Below are positions 33,953 through 46,690 of a stretch of DNA of 64,000 nucleotides, in pieces. A program made the translations under genes and the position numbers. The DNA comes from Adiantum capillus-veneris (Eukaryota > Streptophyta > Polypodiopsida > Polypodiales > Pteridaceae): NCBI GenBank assembly GCA_014529385.2, contig CM043949.1:113045977-113109976 (forward strand). Direction: 5' to 3'. Each line of letters starts with the position of its first letter. The stretch's first letter is position 1. Under the pieces are notes generated by a model. That model searched no databases. It was not told where the DNA came from and saw nothing but the letters and a program-made list of their open reading frames with translations.

Positions 33953-35949
33953 ATGGACTCAAATCAAGCCGAGAGTTCAAGTATAGAACAACAAGCTAGT
34001 AGCAGTGGTAACACATGCACAACTGCAACATAGCAGATTTTGCAGCTTTATGGCTACAATGGAGATAAAGTCTTATATGCAGATTCAAAAGGTCATTGGT
34101 ATCTTATGAGCAGCAAAAGTAACACATGAGCCAAGATCCTATTGATAAGAGTAAAGCCAGATTTAGAGAACTCCTAGATGTTCACAGACTTTAGTGGAGC
34201 CACGTATTGCAAGCTTAAAGATGAAGTGCAGATAGAAGTACAAAAAATCAACCCAAGTGTTTACCCAGAAATCTGCGCAAGCCAGCAAAACATACAATTA
34301 GTGCATATGCAATCAGGGTCAGTGTACATGGATTACAGTGGTCATATCTATAGTCGAGAGCTAGAATTGCAAGATCCAACATATCAACCAATAGAAGAAA
34401 ATATAATTGGACAACCGAGTCAAAGAGGGTACAAAGGTCAAGACGGAGCAGTCTACGGCTTGATGCTTAGTGTTTTGAAAGAAGATATTGACAATTTGGC
34501 TAGCATAGAAGCAAAAACTTCTCAGGTAGAGCTTGACATGACAAAGCGAGTTGAAATACCACCAGTCGTGCCATAGTGCTCAAATTTTGGACGAAAAGGC
34601 GGACATTTTTTTGAAGATTGTCCAAGAAATCTGGACAACAGGGATATATCAACTGCCAAGCAAGGTACAGAGAAAATTGGAAATGTAAATCTCGATGTAA
34701 GTGCATCTAACTTGTCACTTTTCATGCAATCAAATGATTCTGCATTACCAATAGAAGCACCAGTAAAAACACTGCAAGTTCAAAATCAGCATAAAGATAC
34801 ACAGGCACCTGAAAAGCTTAAAATTGATTCTTTGAATAACAAATTCTTGCATGAATTTAGTCAAGGTTTCGAGATATCACCAAAGGTTGAAAAGACTATT
34901 AAATTTGCAAATGATTTTGCATCCACTGACACAAGTGTGCAATCATTCACGAGTCTGAGGTACACATCAAACCAAATGATGTTAGCATTGTATGGCACCC
35001 ATAAGTCATATGTACACTATGTAAACCAAAAAAGGAAATTGTACAAAAAGGATCAACCAGTGTTTGAACGGCCCACATACCAGCTCATAGAAGTGCGTCC
35101 AATGATAGATCAGAAAGGATGGTTTATTTCAGAGGAAAGAATTTATTATAGCCCATCCTCTCTATAGCTAAAGGATATTACCAGAGTAAACCCAAAAATC
35201 TGTTCAGAGCCAAACTCTCCTCCATCGAAAATCAAGCTTGATGTTGTGAACAAATGAACATATACTTTGACCAAAACAGTCGTAGATATAGACGAGAGTC
35301 TAGCATCTATGATGCCTTGGGTCCTGAAACCACATAAGCTCATATCATAGGAGATCCATGGGATAGACAATATCAGGGCAAAGATAATGCTATCTACAGC
35401 TTGGCTTGGGAAATAATTTGTCATGTTTCAAGGAGATACATAGAAAACTATGCAGAAGGTTTACAAATGCCAAACATCAACAATGCTACCCAAGGTGTAC
35501 CTTCACAGTCCCAAAATGTGAGACTAAACTAGAGCGAAAAAATTTTGAACTCTTAAAATGAAATAGGCTATAGTGATCGCCCTCGAAAGGGGAGAGCTAT
35601 AAATCCATCAAGCTTAGCTCTTGTACCAGGAACCGCAATGTCAATTAGAAGCCCTAGAGCTTCTAGCCAACAGACCTCTTCAAAGCAAAAGCCATTGAAA
35701 GATCATATGGTTGTTAGAAGTTTCCAATTGACCCAGATTCCATCAGAGTCTATAGATAAATGCTTATATGAAGATCATCAGGGACAAAAGTTTCAGTTGA
35801 TCTCCACAAGTCAAAGCCAAACGCCGTCAAATCCAATAGTGTTCAAACATTTATATGTGACCAGCAAGCTCACATATGCATATCAAGATGCACATGGTAA
35901 TGAATATCAGGCAGATCATGACCTTGTACAAACCCATATGGATGGCTAG
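33953..35949 (+). pseudogene. Unusual gag-like protein with repeated Y-x-D-x-x-G-x-x-Y modules
   Basis: The frame starts at ATG 33953 (MDSNQAESS) and is open to 35166 apart from a few TAG and TGA stops; it then shifts by about 35240 and continues to 35949. A short module, aromatic-x-D-x3-G-x2-aromatic, recurs: YADSKGHWY, FTDFSGATY, YMDYSGHIY, YFDQNSRRY, YEDHQGQKF and YQDAHGNEY. Near 34577 a retroviral CCHC knuckle is recognisable as CSNFGRKGGHFFEDC, with its second Cys changed to Phe. The knuckle indicates a nucleic-acid-binding gag. The repeated module is unknown to me. The protein would package element RNA; this is inferred from the knuckle and context. Confidence 0.6.
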
Positions 35950-36399
35950 ACTAAAGTCAAAGACTATCTGAAGATGATGCAAAGCCTCAAGCTGCCAGAA
36001 CATGTGTTACAAAAGTCAAAGTCAAAAGAACCTAAAGTTCAAAAAGCTACACAAAGGTCACTACCAAAATCTCCACAGAATTCTACCAAAAAGTACAGTG
36101 GATCTATTAAGATCAAGGGTTAACCAGATGTAGGTGGACAATGCTCAACAATTGCAAAAAAGTGCAGTATCATAGTCATACGAGTCGACATTGGTTGAAG
36201 TAGATGGTCAAAGCAAAGAAAATGCAGATAAAGTTCAACCAAAAGATGTTGCCACAGCAAAAGAAGTCAATTCAAACATTAATATTGAGACGATCAAGTG
36301 CAACATTGTTGATGAAAATGAAGAAAAGCTATCAAGAGAAGTAAAGCTAGATTTTTAGTTAGACAAGAACCTCATGTCTTTTTGCACTTGGAAAAGATG

Positions 36400-37470
36400 T
36401 GTCCAACCACAGTTGGAAGATGCTCCTGAATTTGTGAGCATATCAGGAAACAAACGAGGAAAATGCTAGGGAATCATCTCCACCACCATTGAAGTAGGTT
36501 CACAAATCATCACATCTCAATTCCATGTGATCACAACAAAGGATATGCCAGACGACATCATAATGGGAATGCCAATGGCCCAGAAGATGTTAGACATACA
36601 GAATTCAAACATGACGGAGTCATCACAAAAAACAAAGAATGAAGACCAAGAATAATCATCCGCAGACGATAGCACAAAGTCCTCAAGCACAATTAAAATG
36701 GAGACTTATATCAAAGCAGATCCTATTGAAGATGATTCATCTCCATCGAACTGAACTTCAGAAGAGCTTAAAGCAATTAGGGAAATATCAAGTGCAGATC
36801 AAACAGAACAAAGAACAACCACGGAAGCTATTGAGCAGAGAATGCCACCAAAGCTAGAAGTTAAGAAGAACGAGGTTGGAAACAATCAAGAAGAAATAGG
36901 AAGTCCAAAGATCAATCACTCATTGCCAGCTGAATTAGCTAACGTAAGTTAGATTGCAAAACAAAGTATCAATCCACTTTCCATAGAGACACAATTAAAT
37001 CAAGATGAGACCATGGCAAAAGCAGGACAAAGATCTTCAAGAGAACCAACAATGAGAATAGTTGTAGTTCTTAGTAGTACAAAAGGAACAAGTGTTAGAT
37101 GCAATGCTCTACTGGATAAAGAAGCAAAGTGCAATATGGTTGCAGACACCATTCAGAGCATTCTAGAGATTATTCCACGCAAAGATGATAGCAAAACAAT
37201 TCTATGTTTGCATACATGTCAATAAGAAATGGTTGCTACCCTTAGCATATAAGATCATGAAGAGCAGGTGAAGTTTCAGGTGAAGCCTTCAAAAGAAATG
37301 CTTGTAGATGTAATCCTTGGACATCAGTGGCTAGTCCAACACAAGGCCTGCAAAGAAGATACAATGATAATACTCTCTTCTCCAAGAGGTAGCAAGCAGA
37401 TACAGGTACCATTAATTCTAGATTCAAAGTTGTAGAAGTCACAAGAATCAAAGACAAATCTTGTAGAAAA
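36400..37470 (+). pseudogene. Two retropepsin-like segments in tandem
   Basis: The first segment has TIEVGSQ...FHVI followed by DDIIMGMP (36551-36576), resembling the strand and ILGMPWL end of retroviral-type aspartic proteases. The second has NALLDKEAKCNMV (about 37101-37143), resembling ALVDSGATHNFV with the catalytic DSG degraded to DKE, then FQVKP and VDVILGHQWL (37304-37333). Frame shifts and stops separate them. An origin by duplication of one protease domain, or by fusion of two element remnants, is equally possible. Confidence 0.5.
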
Positions 37471-37479
37471 AAGTAAAGC

Positions 37480-38966
37480 TAAAGTCCTTCCATTGATTAG
37501 CAAAGAAGGTGTGACATTGTATGCCTCTACATCAAAGAACCCTAATGGATTAGATTCTTCAAGTGAGTCAAGCTTTCAGAATTTCAAGTCAGTTTTGCTG
37601 ACCAAACTGGAACGTCTAAGGAGACACCCAAAAAAGAAAAGATATATCAGCCAAAGTACTCAAGAAAGCAAAAGAAAGTCAAGCAAGTGTTTTTTCAGAG
37701 CAATTTAGTCAAAGTCAATGATCCGGTTTGGATTAAAGACAGGAAATCAACATAGAAAAACAAACACATGGGATAGATAGCATCACAAAGGAGCTTAAAA
37801 GAATAGGAGTACTATGGAGGTAACACACAGATATGGGTACCAAAACCTCAGGTAAGGGCATATGAAGTAACTTCAAGACCCTCCTAAGAAAGAAGGCCCA
37901 TTAGGTATCAACCTCGACAATATCCTAGGATACGTAAGAAGCAGGTATACAACAGAAAAACATCAAAAGATGCTAAAGTCAACCAATACTCTCAAGAGGA
38001 TACAGAAAAAAGATGGATCTCAAATAATCATCCTCTTGGACAAGGATTCTATATAGGCTATACAAAGATTTGTCTACCAGTCAACCGCAAGCCAATTGCA
38101 GCTACACCAAACCTACATGAAGATCTCAAGAAATTAACAAGTCCTAGAGCAAAGCAAAGTCAACAATGGCGATACAAAGATCATCAAGAGGTTTGGATTC
38201 CTAAGTCTTCCAATGCTCCTAGTCAAAAGCCAAATGCCAACAGTGAACAGAGGCCTACAACAACATCAAAGGCTTCTATCAACATGCCTAATTGGAGAAT
38301 CAAACAGATAATGGAGTCTTCACAGTCAAAGAAGGACAACCCAACCAACGAGAATGCAGATTCAAAGATGATAAAACATGTATGGCAAAAGAAACCTTCA
38401 ATGCCAACTTGGTCCTTCAGTAATCCTCTTTTTGAGTATTCAAGCTTACTTTTACCAGAAGAAATATTTGTAGTAAGCACAATAATGTAAAAATTCAAGT
38501 CGCCATGGTGCAAAAAATACTCTTTGGCATAGTCAGAGTCGGGCTGTTAAGCCATCAAATGAGCAAAGCATTAGTCCCAAAGCTTCAAGTCATATTAAAA
38601 TCTGTGCTAAGAGTCGCAGTTATTAGGCTTACACTCAAGCTGGAAGAGTTGAGCATATCTAAAGTCATGTCGCTCATGCTCGTTGAGATGAGCATAAGAG
38701 TCAAAGTCTATTAAATTATAATTGGTGGAGTGTCGTAGAGTCCAACACTCACCCACAGTGCACAGTAAGATGAGAGCACATATCCTCGTCAACGAAAACC
38801 ATTCTTAAAGGGGTGCCAGCTTGCAAAGACATGTCATATGCTTTTATAGCTACACCATCTTTCTGAATAACCCCTCAAAATCTTTCTTGCACAACATATT
38901 GTTTTCCATGCATTTTTGTGTATGCATAAATAGGATGTCTCACCATTAGACATATCCATTAGACAC
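37480..38966 (+). other. Retroelement internal sequence, no domain recognised
   Basis: Lys/Ser/Gln-rich short frames on the plus strand continue to the gypsy insertion. No RT (YxDD), RNase H or integrase (HHCC/DDE) signature is visible in any plus frame. Confidence 0.45.
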
Positions 38967-39179
38967 TGACGGGAGCAAAGCGAACCCCGAACCCCCGATG
39001 GCCTCTAAAACACCGGGGACCGAATGGAGCGCCTTGAGCCTGTCATGGTAAAGCAAACAGGGGCACCACCTAGCTTCAGCGGCTAGGACGCAAACAACAC
39101 ACCACCATAACAAATTTTTCATCCAAGAGAGATGGATGCTTGGGAGTAATGATGAAGAGGAAAGGGAATGAGATCAAGT

Positions 39180-39242
<63 letters not shown>

Positions 39243-40554
39243 AGGGGGTATAGCGGCTTAGTACTTAGGCACCACAAAAGGATGGCGAATCCGCACACCC
39301 TTCACACATACACAAGCTCACTCCAAACACAAGACTAGGTGGTGATTCCGCACACCTCACATGGGCAAAACATTGCAAGAAAACATACTCACAAAACCTC
39401 AAGCTTTATTTAGAGAATAAGGCGATGAAATGGGGAGCATAGGGTAGGGGAATGAGAAGGGAGAGAGTGGTAGAGCACATGGCGGATAGGTGGGAGTTGA
39501 TGGCGAAAACTCGCACGAGGGTTATGGCCATCATCCTTCATTTAGTTGCCCTTCATCTTCCATAGCCAAGGGTGTAGAGGTCATGCTCAAGACAAGCATG
39601 GTGATTGCGGTGATGGTGATGGTGTGGGTGTGTGTGTGTGCACTAGGAACACACAGTGCATAGTGTGTTCTTTGGTGATGTTGTGTGTGTATTTAGTGTG
39701 ATGGTGACCCCTCTTTATATAGGGGAGGAGGGGAGAGGAATTTTAGAATTTAGAAATGAAGAAATCATTATCCACATAGGCCATGTGACTGTGGGCCCCA
39801 CTTGTCTGGCTGTGTGTATATGTGCCAGAACAGCAGTCTCATGAGAGAGAGACTAAGAGAGAGAGATGGATTGATGAAAAAAAGTGAGAGGTGACATGGA
39901 GAATAAAGTAATTACAAGAGGGGAGAGAGGGGAGTGTGTTCAGAGGTGAATCTGTGTGTAGATGTGTGTGAACACAAGAAAAATCAGGTAACCACTGGGT
40001 GGGGATGGGTCTGTGGGCACCTTTTTCAGTGAAACTGAGTGTGTGTGAGTGTGGGGAAGGTTATTTAGCTACAAGACAAGAGATATGGCGCCCTTTAGAG
40101 AGAGAGGGGGGTATTTGGGTCATGGGATATGATAGGAGAGAGAAATAGGGGGTGGGGTATACTATTTTGGAAGATAGGGTAAGTTGCATGTGAGTTAGGG
40201 TGCATTATTGGTGAGTTATAATGCATTATTGGTGAGAGGTGGGGTAGATTGAGGGGAGAGAGAAAGGAGAAAGGACAAGGGGAAGAGAGAGGGGGTTGAC
40301 CTTTTGAGTGGAGGAGAGGAAAAGGGACACACGACGGGGCAACAGTGAAGAAAAAGGAGGCAAGGTGGGGATGGGCTACCCCGTAGGCATGAGGTGGCCT
40401 ATTTTACCTTTCTTATATATTTACATAATCATACTTTATTTTTTTCTTACTTTTTCCAATGCCTTTTATCACTCCCTCCCTAAGAGGGGGTTTTCATGGG
40501 GTGGGGACGAGAGAAGGGGGGTATGGGAGCTTGGCTTGTGAAAAGCCCCCATCA
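38967..40554 (-). repeat. Gypsy 1 3' LTR
   Basis: Plus orientation tgacgggagc...ccccatca. It contains a GA tract at about 39181-39236 and a TATA box (39713-39722). It differs from the partner LTR by scattered substitutions and GA length. Confidence 0.95.
39713..39722 (-). promoter_or_regulatory. LTR TATA box, gypsy 1
   Basis: CTATATAAAG on the minus strand; the same motif is at 47423-47432 in the 5' LTR, where it would drive element transcription. Confidence 0.65.
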
Positions 40555-40570
40555 TTAGCCCTCCCCTTTT
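40555..40570 (-). other. Gypsy 1 polypurine tract
   Basis: Minus strand AAAAGGGGAGGGCTAA directly before the 3' LTR. Confidence 0.8.
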
Positions 40571-40729
40571 GGCTAGAGGCATTCATGTCTCTAGCTCATC
40601 TGTTTGATCATTATCGTCGGAGGTGGGGGCTGATAGTGTGTCCTCATCTGGAATGTCAATTGGTGGAGCTTGGTCAAATCGAAGAAAATAAGGTTTAAGT
40701 CGCCAACCATTTACCCTGGTTTTATGAAG

Positions 40730-42067
40730 TTATCCATCAGCCTCCATAAGCTGGTAGCTTCCATTGGCATACTTTTTCGTGACGATGAAAGGACCTTCCC
40801 ATCGGAGTAGGAGTTTCTTATCCTTGCGCGTGTCGAAGCGATTGTCGTAGCGGAGCACCAACATTCCTTTCTTCAATTCTTTTTTCCAGAGATGCTCGTT
40901 AAAGCTAAGCCGTCTATGCTCTGCTTGTGCTGCATAATAATTTATTGCTTCTTCTCTGTCCAGCTGCAGTCTTTCCAAGTTGATGATGTGATCTCTCAAA
41001 TGCATGTTGGGCTGTTGAAGCTGGCTTGCCATTACTCTGAGACTTTGTAGTTGCACTTCAATGGGCAAGATTGCTTCCTTACCAAATACTAGATGATACG
41101 GTGTGAATCCCAAGGATGTACGAAATGAAGTTCTGTAGGCCCATAAAGCTAGTAGTAGATACTTATCCCAGTCTCCAGGATGATTGTTTACCTGCTTGGT
41201 AATAATTTTAGAAACCATTCCATTTACCTTTTCAACTAGGCCATTACATTGAGGGTAATATGGTGAAGAGTGCCTCCTTGTAATGCCCAGTTTCTGCATT
41301 AATTCTCCTACCAAGTCTGCTCTGAAACCTGGCCCTCTATCAGAGATGATCTCTAAAGGTGTGCCAAACCTACAGCATATGTGCTCGTAGATAAATTTAG
41401 CTACCTCTACCGCTGTGATTCTAGTGGTGGCTATAGCCTCTGCCCATCTAGTCATGTAGTCGACCCCCATGATAATGTAGAATTTTCATGAGTTGGCCCT
41501 AGGTAATGGCCCAATGGCATCGATACCCCATTTTTCAAATGGGCCATATGAGAGAATAGGTGTCTGTGGTTCAGGCATAAGTGACCTAGTGCCGGCCTTT
41601 TGACACAACTTACACGTTTTGCACCAGTGGTGTACATCACGGTTGAGGCTAGGCCATATGAAGCTTGCCTGCAAGATTTTCCTACTTGTTATGTCTAGGG
41701 CAAAGTGACCACCACAAACCCCGTCGTGACAACTAGCAATTACTCCCGTGATTTCCTGAGAGAGAGGGACCTTCCTGAGTATTTGGTCCTTACCCTTACA
41801 GTACAAACCATCATTGATGAGTCGATACCTTGTGGCCTTCCACGTCAGCCATTGCTTCTGTCCCTTTGTTAAATCTGATGGGCATTCCCCTGTTTCCAAA
41901 AAATGCATGATGTCAGGCAAGGCCTCACTTCCTTGAAATAGAGGGAGCTTTAGTTTTATTGCTCCAACCACCACTTCCTGTAGTCTTTCACTTGCTAGGG
42001 CATCTGCTTCTTGGTTTTGAGCCCTTGGGATATGGTGTATTTGAACTTCTTCAAACTTACCCAACAA
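40730..42067 (-). pseudogene. Gypsy 1 integrase
   Basis: Reads from a linker (GKFEEVQIHHIPRAQNQEAD, tail of the second RNase H) through GHFA...HHWCKTCKLCQKAG (zinc-binding HHCC) to the DDE core: WGIDAIGPLPR, IISDRGPGFRADL and GLVEKVNGM. The C-terminal domain has VLRYDNRFDTRKDKK and WEGPFIV. A TGA at 41486-41488 lies between the first and second catalytic Asp, where the sister element has Ser (SSKEYIIMG); that change is not C-to-T. It otherwise looks intact. Confidence 0.93.
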
Positions 42068-42440
42068 GGTTTTTACACCACTTAAGTGAGTCCTTAAACT
42101 AGGATTCTTGCATGTCCATGCTCCATTTACTTGCCTACCAGAAGTAGAGCATCCCCAAATACATTAAGGCGTTGTACACCTTGTGAGACACACCATTGTA
42201 GACCCTTGGTTAGTGCTGTATACTCAGCTTCATTATTAGAATGTGAATCTAACAATTGGCCCAACGAAAATACCTTTGTCCCTTTGTCATCAAAGACCAC
42301 TATGCCTGCAGCTGCTTTGTCGGACGCTCGCTTGTAGGCTCCATCAAAGTAGAGAGAGTATGCTCCTTCTACCATCGGTGGTACTGGAGGTAATCGGACT
42401 TCTCCTTCCTTAGATTGCTTCTCCTTCCCTTCAAAGACTT
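42064..42440 (-). pseudogene. Gypsy 1 second (archaeal-type) RNase H
   Basis: After the gypsy RNase H a second domain follows with YSLYFDGAYKR, NNEAEYTALTKGLQWC and VFGDALLLV, the D-E-D pattern of RNase H. It is collinear with the domain at 54245-54646 of gypsy 2. The frame is interrupted at 42127-42129. A second RNase H at this place is characteristic of Tat elements. Confidence 0.85.
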
Positions 42441-44055
42441 GGCAGGTCATGAGTCCCCCCAAACTTGCCCTTGTCGTGCTTTCTACCTGTACCGTGTAGT
42501 CAAACTCTTGCAGACGAACTAGCCATTTAGTAATTCTAGCAGACACATCCATGTGTTGTACAACATAGGGAAATATTTCATCCATGGTTAGAATCACAAA
42601 TTGCTTAGGCAGCAAATATGACCTAAACTTTGTAGTTGCAAATCTAAGAGCTAGGACTAAGTGTTCCACATGGGTGAAACCTTTCTCTCCTGCTGTCATC
42701 ATTCGACTAGAGAAGTAGATTGGCCTCATGAAAGATGTCGTCATATCCTTTTGGAGTAGCACAGCCCCCAATGAGTCATCACCAACACTTGAGGTGACAT
42801 AGAATTTTTCATCCTACTTAGGTGGTGAGATAGTTGGCAGAGTAGCTAAGACCTCCTTTACCTTGTTGTAGTGATGTTCGCTTTCCTCGTCCCAAGTGAA
42901 AGTTGATCTTTGAGTGAGTTGTTGCAGTGGTAGAACAAGTTGTGATAGTAGATGTATGAATCTACTTAAGTACCTCACCTTCTGTAGAAAAGAGACCAGT
43001 TGACGTGCGGTCGTTGGTGAAGGTAGGGCTATGAGTGCGGACACCTTACTTGGGTCGACGTTGATACCTCTTGCTGAAATTTCATGGCCTAGTAGAATGA
43101 CTTTACTCTCCCCAATGTGACATTTATCCACATTTAATTGCCCACCTAGGCTCTACAACCTGGCCAAACCTTCAGTTACCTTTTCTAAATGTGAAATACG
43201 AGAGCTATATATACAAAAATCATCAATGAACACTCTTATGGATGTTCCAAAGAACGGTTGAAAAACATATGTGACATATCTTTGGAATGTGGCAGGTGCA
43301 TTTGTCAGACCAAATGGCATAACCCTGTATGCAAAACAACCCCATGGCGTGATAAAAGTGGTTTTTAGCTGATCTTCCAAGGCTATGCGTATTTGAAAGT
43401 ATCCTGAATAACCATCACAGACGGTATAGCATTCAAAACCCGCTACTTCATTCAGAATTTCATCCAAGAAAGGGAGAGGAAAGTGGTCTCTCTTTGTAGC
43501 TGCATTTAGTGGTTTGTAGTCAACACAGACCCTCCACTTACCATTCTTTTTAGGCGTCACCACTACGGGTGACACCCATTCTGAGTTTTCTACAGGATAG
43601 ATGAATCCCGCCTCTAGCAGTTTCCTTACCTCGGCCAAGAGTGCCTTTTCTTGTATGACCCCAAGTCGTCATAGCTTTTGCACAACTGGTTTTACCCCTT
43701 CCTTCAGCTTAATATGATGTTCCACCACTGTAATGCCTGTGATTCTTTCATAGTTGTCAATGAACAGGTTAGGAAATCCCATCAACATTTGCAAAAAACT
43801 ATCTTTCTCCTCAAGTGTTAATTCCGTAGACAACATACCCTTCAACCTACTTCCTCCTAGGCCAGCTGATTTTCTCTCCTCTTCATTGGGTTTCCCTTTT
43901 GGTGATGGATCACCAGTTGTGCTTACCCTTTGTGGATCCTTCATAATGATACCCATCACATCAATGGAACTATCACTTTCGTCGGTGGATGTGGTCTCCT
44001 CCTCAGAAATGGAAGATTCACTAGTGGTTTCATCTGCCGATGTTTCCAGATTCAT
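42441..44055 (-). pseudogene. Gypsy 1 reverse transcriptase and RNase H
   Basis: Begins near MNLETSADE with an acidic linker, then HHIKLKEGVKPVVQKL and a TGA (43669-43671) where gypsy 2 has Arg, consistent with CGA to TGA. RT motifs are LLEAGFIYPVENSEWVSPVV, KNGKWRVCVDYKPLN, FGLTNAPATFQR and the catalytic FIDD in RVFIDDFCIYSS. Further breaks lie near 43150 (LARL stop) and 42814. The gypsy RNase H has LPTISPP and AVLLQKD...FMRPIYFSSR. Confidence 0.93.
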
Positions 44056-45090
44056 TTACTTCTGCTTGCCAATCCTCATGTCGTAGTAGATTGTCTCCCC
44101 TTTCTTACCGGTCATGCGTAGAAGGCCAGTACCCCAGTCCTGTTTTGCCTTCATGGCCATCAACCATGGCCTTCCCAAAATTAGTGGATAGCCCTCCTCC
44201 TTAGTAGGCATTACAAAAACATCTACCTCTACCTCAGTGTTGAAAGCTTTTATTTTCACGGCACTTACCACACCCACACACTTTACTTTTGCGTTTTTTG
44301 CCATCTTTGCCTTGCATGGAGAAGGCCTATCAACCTCGAGCCCTAATCGAAGCATCATAGCTTCGCTCATTACACAGATTTGTGCACCTCCATCAATGTA
44401 GGTGTTTCCAACCCTCTTTCCTTTTATGTTTATGTCGACAATTGGAAGGATGTCATCCATGTTGCATCCCGAAATTGCTCCGGCTACCTTTGTTTTGGAG
44501 CGTCTTGTACTTACCATTTTAGACCATCGTCGCCTTACTTTTGGTGCAAGATGTAGCAGCTGTGGCCATGTAATCTTCGGTCCTTGCTCTGCCACATCCA
44601 ATGTTAGATCATAGGGCTTAGAACTTTCCCCTAGCTGGAAGTCGGTGATGCCCAATTTTCGTCGTGGCGTGGATGGCCTCTTGCTAGTTTCTCCTCTCAT
44701 GCTTATCTCATCATCTGATTGTGTAGCTTTCTCCCTCCTAGCTCTTTTCACAGTCATGGCTTCAAGTGGTTCTAAAAAGGTTACCTTCTCCTTACCCTTG
44801 TCCCTCTCCTTTGCTCTGGGTGGATCCACTACTACGGCTTTTCCTTTCTCTTCTAGCCTTATGATGTTTACAGGGTGATCAGGTGGTGGGGCTGGTGGAA
44901 GAGGTGGGATGGATGCTTGTAGTGGTGTCTGGGGTGGACGTAGAATTTTTGTTGGTGGGGGTGGTGCTCGGGGTGGGGGTGTTCTTTCTCTAGGGGGTGA
45001 CAATTGGTTCCTCCTACCTCCTCTATTATATTTTGTCGTGGTTTGGGACAGTAGTACATACCGTGACCGTCTTCTCCGCAGTTGTAGCAA
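44056..45090 (-). pseudogene. Gypsy 1 gag tail and protease
   Basis: A Pro-rich region (PPPRAPPPP) and a charged segment precede PKITWPQLL and the protease active site TYIDGGAQICVMS, ending with YPLILGRPWLM. The active site reads D-G-G where most gypsy proteases have D-S/T-G. Relative to gypsy 2, which is in one frame here, a 1-nt shift near 45040 separates this frame from the gag frame. It therefore looks like a mutation rather than programmed frameshifting. Confidence 0.88.
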
Positions 45091-45833
45091 TGATACTCCC
45101 TGTTTTGTCGTCGTGCTCTTCCAGAGTCTTGATCTCTTTCTTGACTCCTCCCTTGCTGTATTAAGTGGACAGACAAATTCTGCAGTTGGTCAGTAATATG
45201 GGCCAACATATCTTGTTGGTCATCTCTTACCCCAAGAGCCGGTGGTGGTGGTATGGTGGTTGTCGTAGTTGCTGGTCGACGCGATGTTCCAGCTTCTGTT
45301 GACTCGGTTTCTTTGGCTTTCATTCGCAGCTTCTTGTCCTTAAGGCGAGCAATCTCAACGGCTAACTCGTACGTAGCCGGGAATCTACCTTTCACCTTCT
45401 CCTTGAGAAGCGGCCATAAGCCATGCGTGAACCGATATTTTTTTAGGAAATTGGGTGCAGCTTCCCCCCTTGCCAGTGACTCAACCCATCGTTCCCACAA
45501 ATCCACAAATTTGGACTCATAGGTGGCATATTCTAAAAGACCCTCCTGCTTCAAGTCTCTCAACTTGTCCCACAACTTTTCTGAAGTGGTACCTCCCCCA
45601 AAGCGCCTCTTAAAAGCGGTTTTTAAGGGTTCCCAGTCATCCTTGGTTGCTTGTGGAAGTGCATTGTACCATGATCTAGCTTCTAGCTTCATGAGATGCT
45701 TAAAGATTCTAACCCGGGATTCATCCGTATCTTTGTTTCTCACTACACATGCTACTTCAAAGTCATCTAGGAAGTCTGTTACCAAATCCTCCCCCTTCTT
45801 TCCTTTAAATGTTGGAAATGCTACACTTGCCAT
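44868..45833 (-). pseudogene. Gypsy 1 gag
   Basis: The likely start is MASVAFPTFKGKKGED (ATG at about 45833), preferred over the ORF start at 45863 because gypsy 2 gag begins MAFPNFFGRSGENA at the same place. The capsid region has ARSWYNALP, FKRRFGGG and a helical retrotrans_gag pattern. It is followed by the CCHC knuckle CYNCGEDGHGMYYC, where the frame then shifts. Confidence 0.9.
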
Positions 45834-45915
45834 GATTACTGAGAGAGGGCTAGAAAGACACACTGCTTAACTTGCAAAAGTTTTTTCTTCTTTACAAGGA
45901 GGCGTGTATACCCTC

Positions 45916-46134
45916 TTATACTAGGACATAGATTAAAACTTCAAACGGTACATTGCCTTGTACCAAAGGTAAGACAAATGGTTGATTTGATGCCAGAACC
46001 TCAAAAAATTTCTCCCCACCCAGCATGGTGTCAATGACGTGCTGGTAGTGAGCCTTTAGATCCAGTATTACCTTGATTGAGCGTACACGTGTTGGTATGT
46101 GTGATCTGTCTTGAGGTAGGTTGTACTGATTCAT
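45916..46134 (-). CDS. Leader ORF upstream of gypsy 1 gag (~72 aa), unknown family
   Basis: A small ORF that starts MNQYNL, has Arg-rich and hydrophobic stretches including PFVLPLV, and ends VLIYVLV. It lies about 80 nt upstream of the gag start. Two ORFs of the same length and pattern precede gag of gypsy 2 (58055-58267 and 58277-58486): all begin MN, share LG..R/K..E(I/V), a P-F/I-(I/V)-L/F-P-L/I core and a V-x-F/L-(D/E)-V-x-I-x-V/I-L ending. I do not recognise the family. It could be a small element protein or the remnant of a gag or env-like duplication. Confidence 0.5.
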   Translation of the reverse strand: MNQYNLPQDRSHIPTRVRSIKVILDLKAHYQHVIDTMLGGEKFFEVLASNQPFVLPLVQGNVPFEVLIYVLV

Positions 46135-46676
46135 GTGAAGCTTATAGGTGCTTAGTCACTGTCCAAGCTTGTGGGAGAGGGTGGTGTTCTTTCCTGAAAC
46201 AAACTCAGTAGATCCCTAGTTTCTCTAGTGAGAGTGTGAGCCAATGATTCCGTTATCTGTCCTGCAGCATCAGGTGCGACTTGAAAACTGACTGTGATAA
46301 TTACCTCGGTGACTTGAGTTACCCGATTCTCAAAGTAGAATAGTGTTGATTCTCTATTGTGTAGAGCTCATTCCATTTTGTTGTTGTGGGTTGGTTGTAG
46401 GTTGCGGACATGGTTTCGACCTTCTCCTTCTTCTTCTTGGCACTTGGCCTATGTATATCCACTGGGTTTGGCGTGTTGGTTGACTCTCCCACTGCAAATC
46501 GATTATCGTTACGCCTGGCACTCAAACTTCGATGGAGATGCGGAGTTCATCTGGTTGTGCTTGGAGCTCTTCTTCTTCTGTCGTCCAATTAGCAAATCCT
46601 GCTAGCCATTCATCCATTCACAATAGTTTAGGGGTTTCAGTCTTGTAAACTGAAGAGTTTCATGAAAAGATCCTCA

Positions 46677-46690
46677 GTGGGGGCACCAAA
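46677..46690 (-). other. Gypsy 1 primer-binding site
   Basis: Minus strand TTTGGTGCCCCCAC directly downstream of the 5' LTR. The sister element has the same TTGGTGCCCCCAC. The matching tRNA, ending GTGGGGGCACCA, was not identified. Confidence 0.8.

Noticed and set aside
44868-45090. Programmed frameshift between gag and protease in gypsy 1
   Set aside because: The sister element has gag and protease in one frame, so a mutation is simpler.
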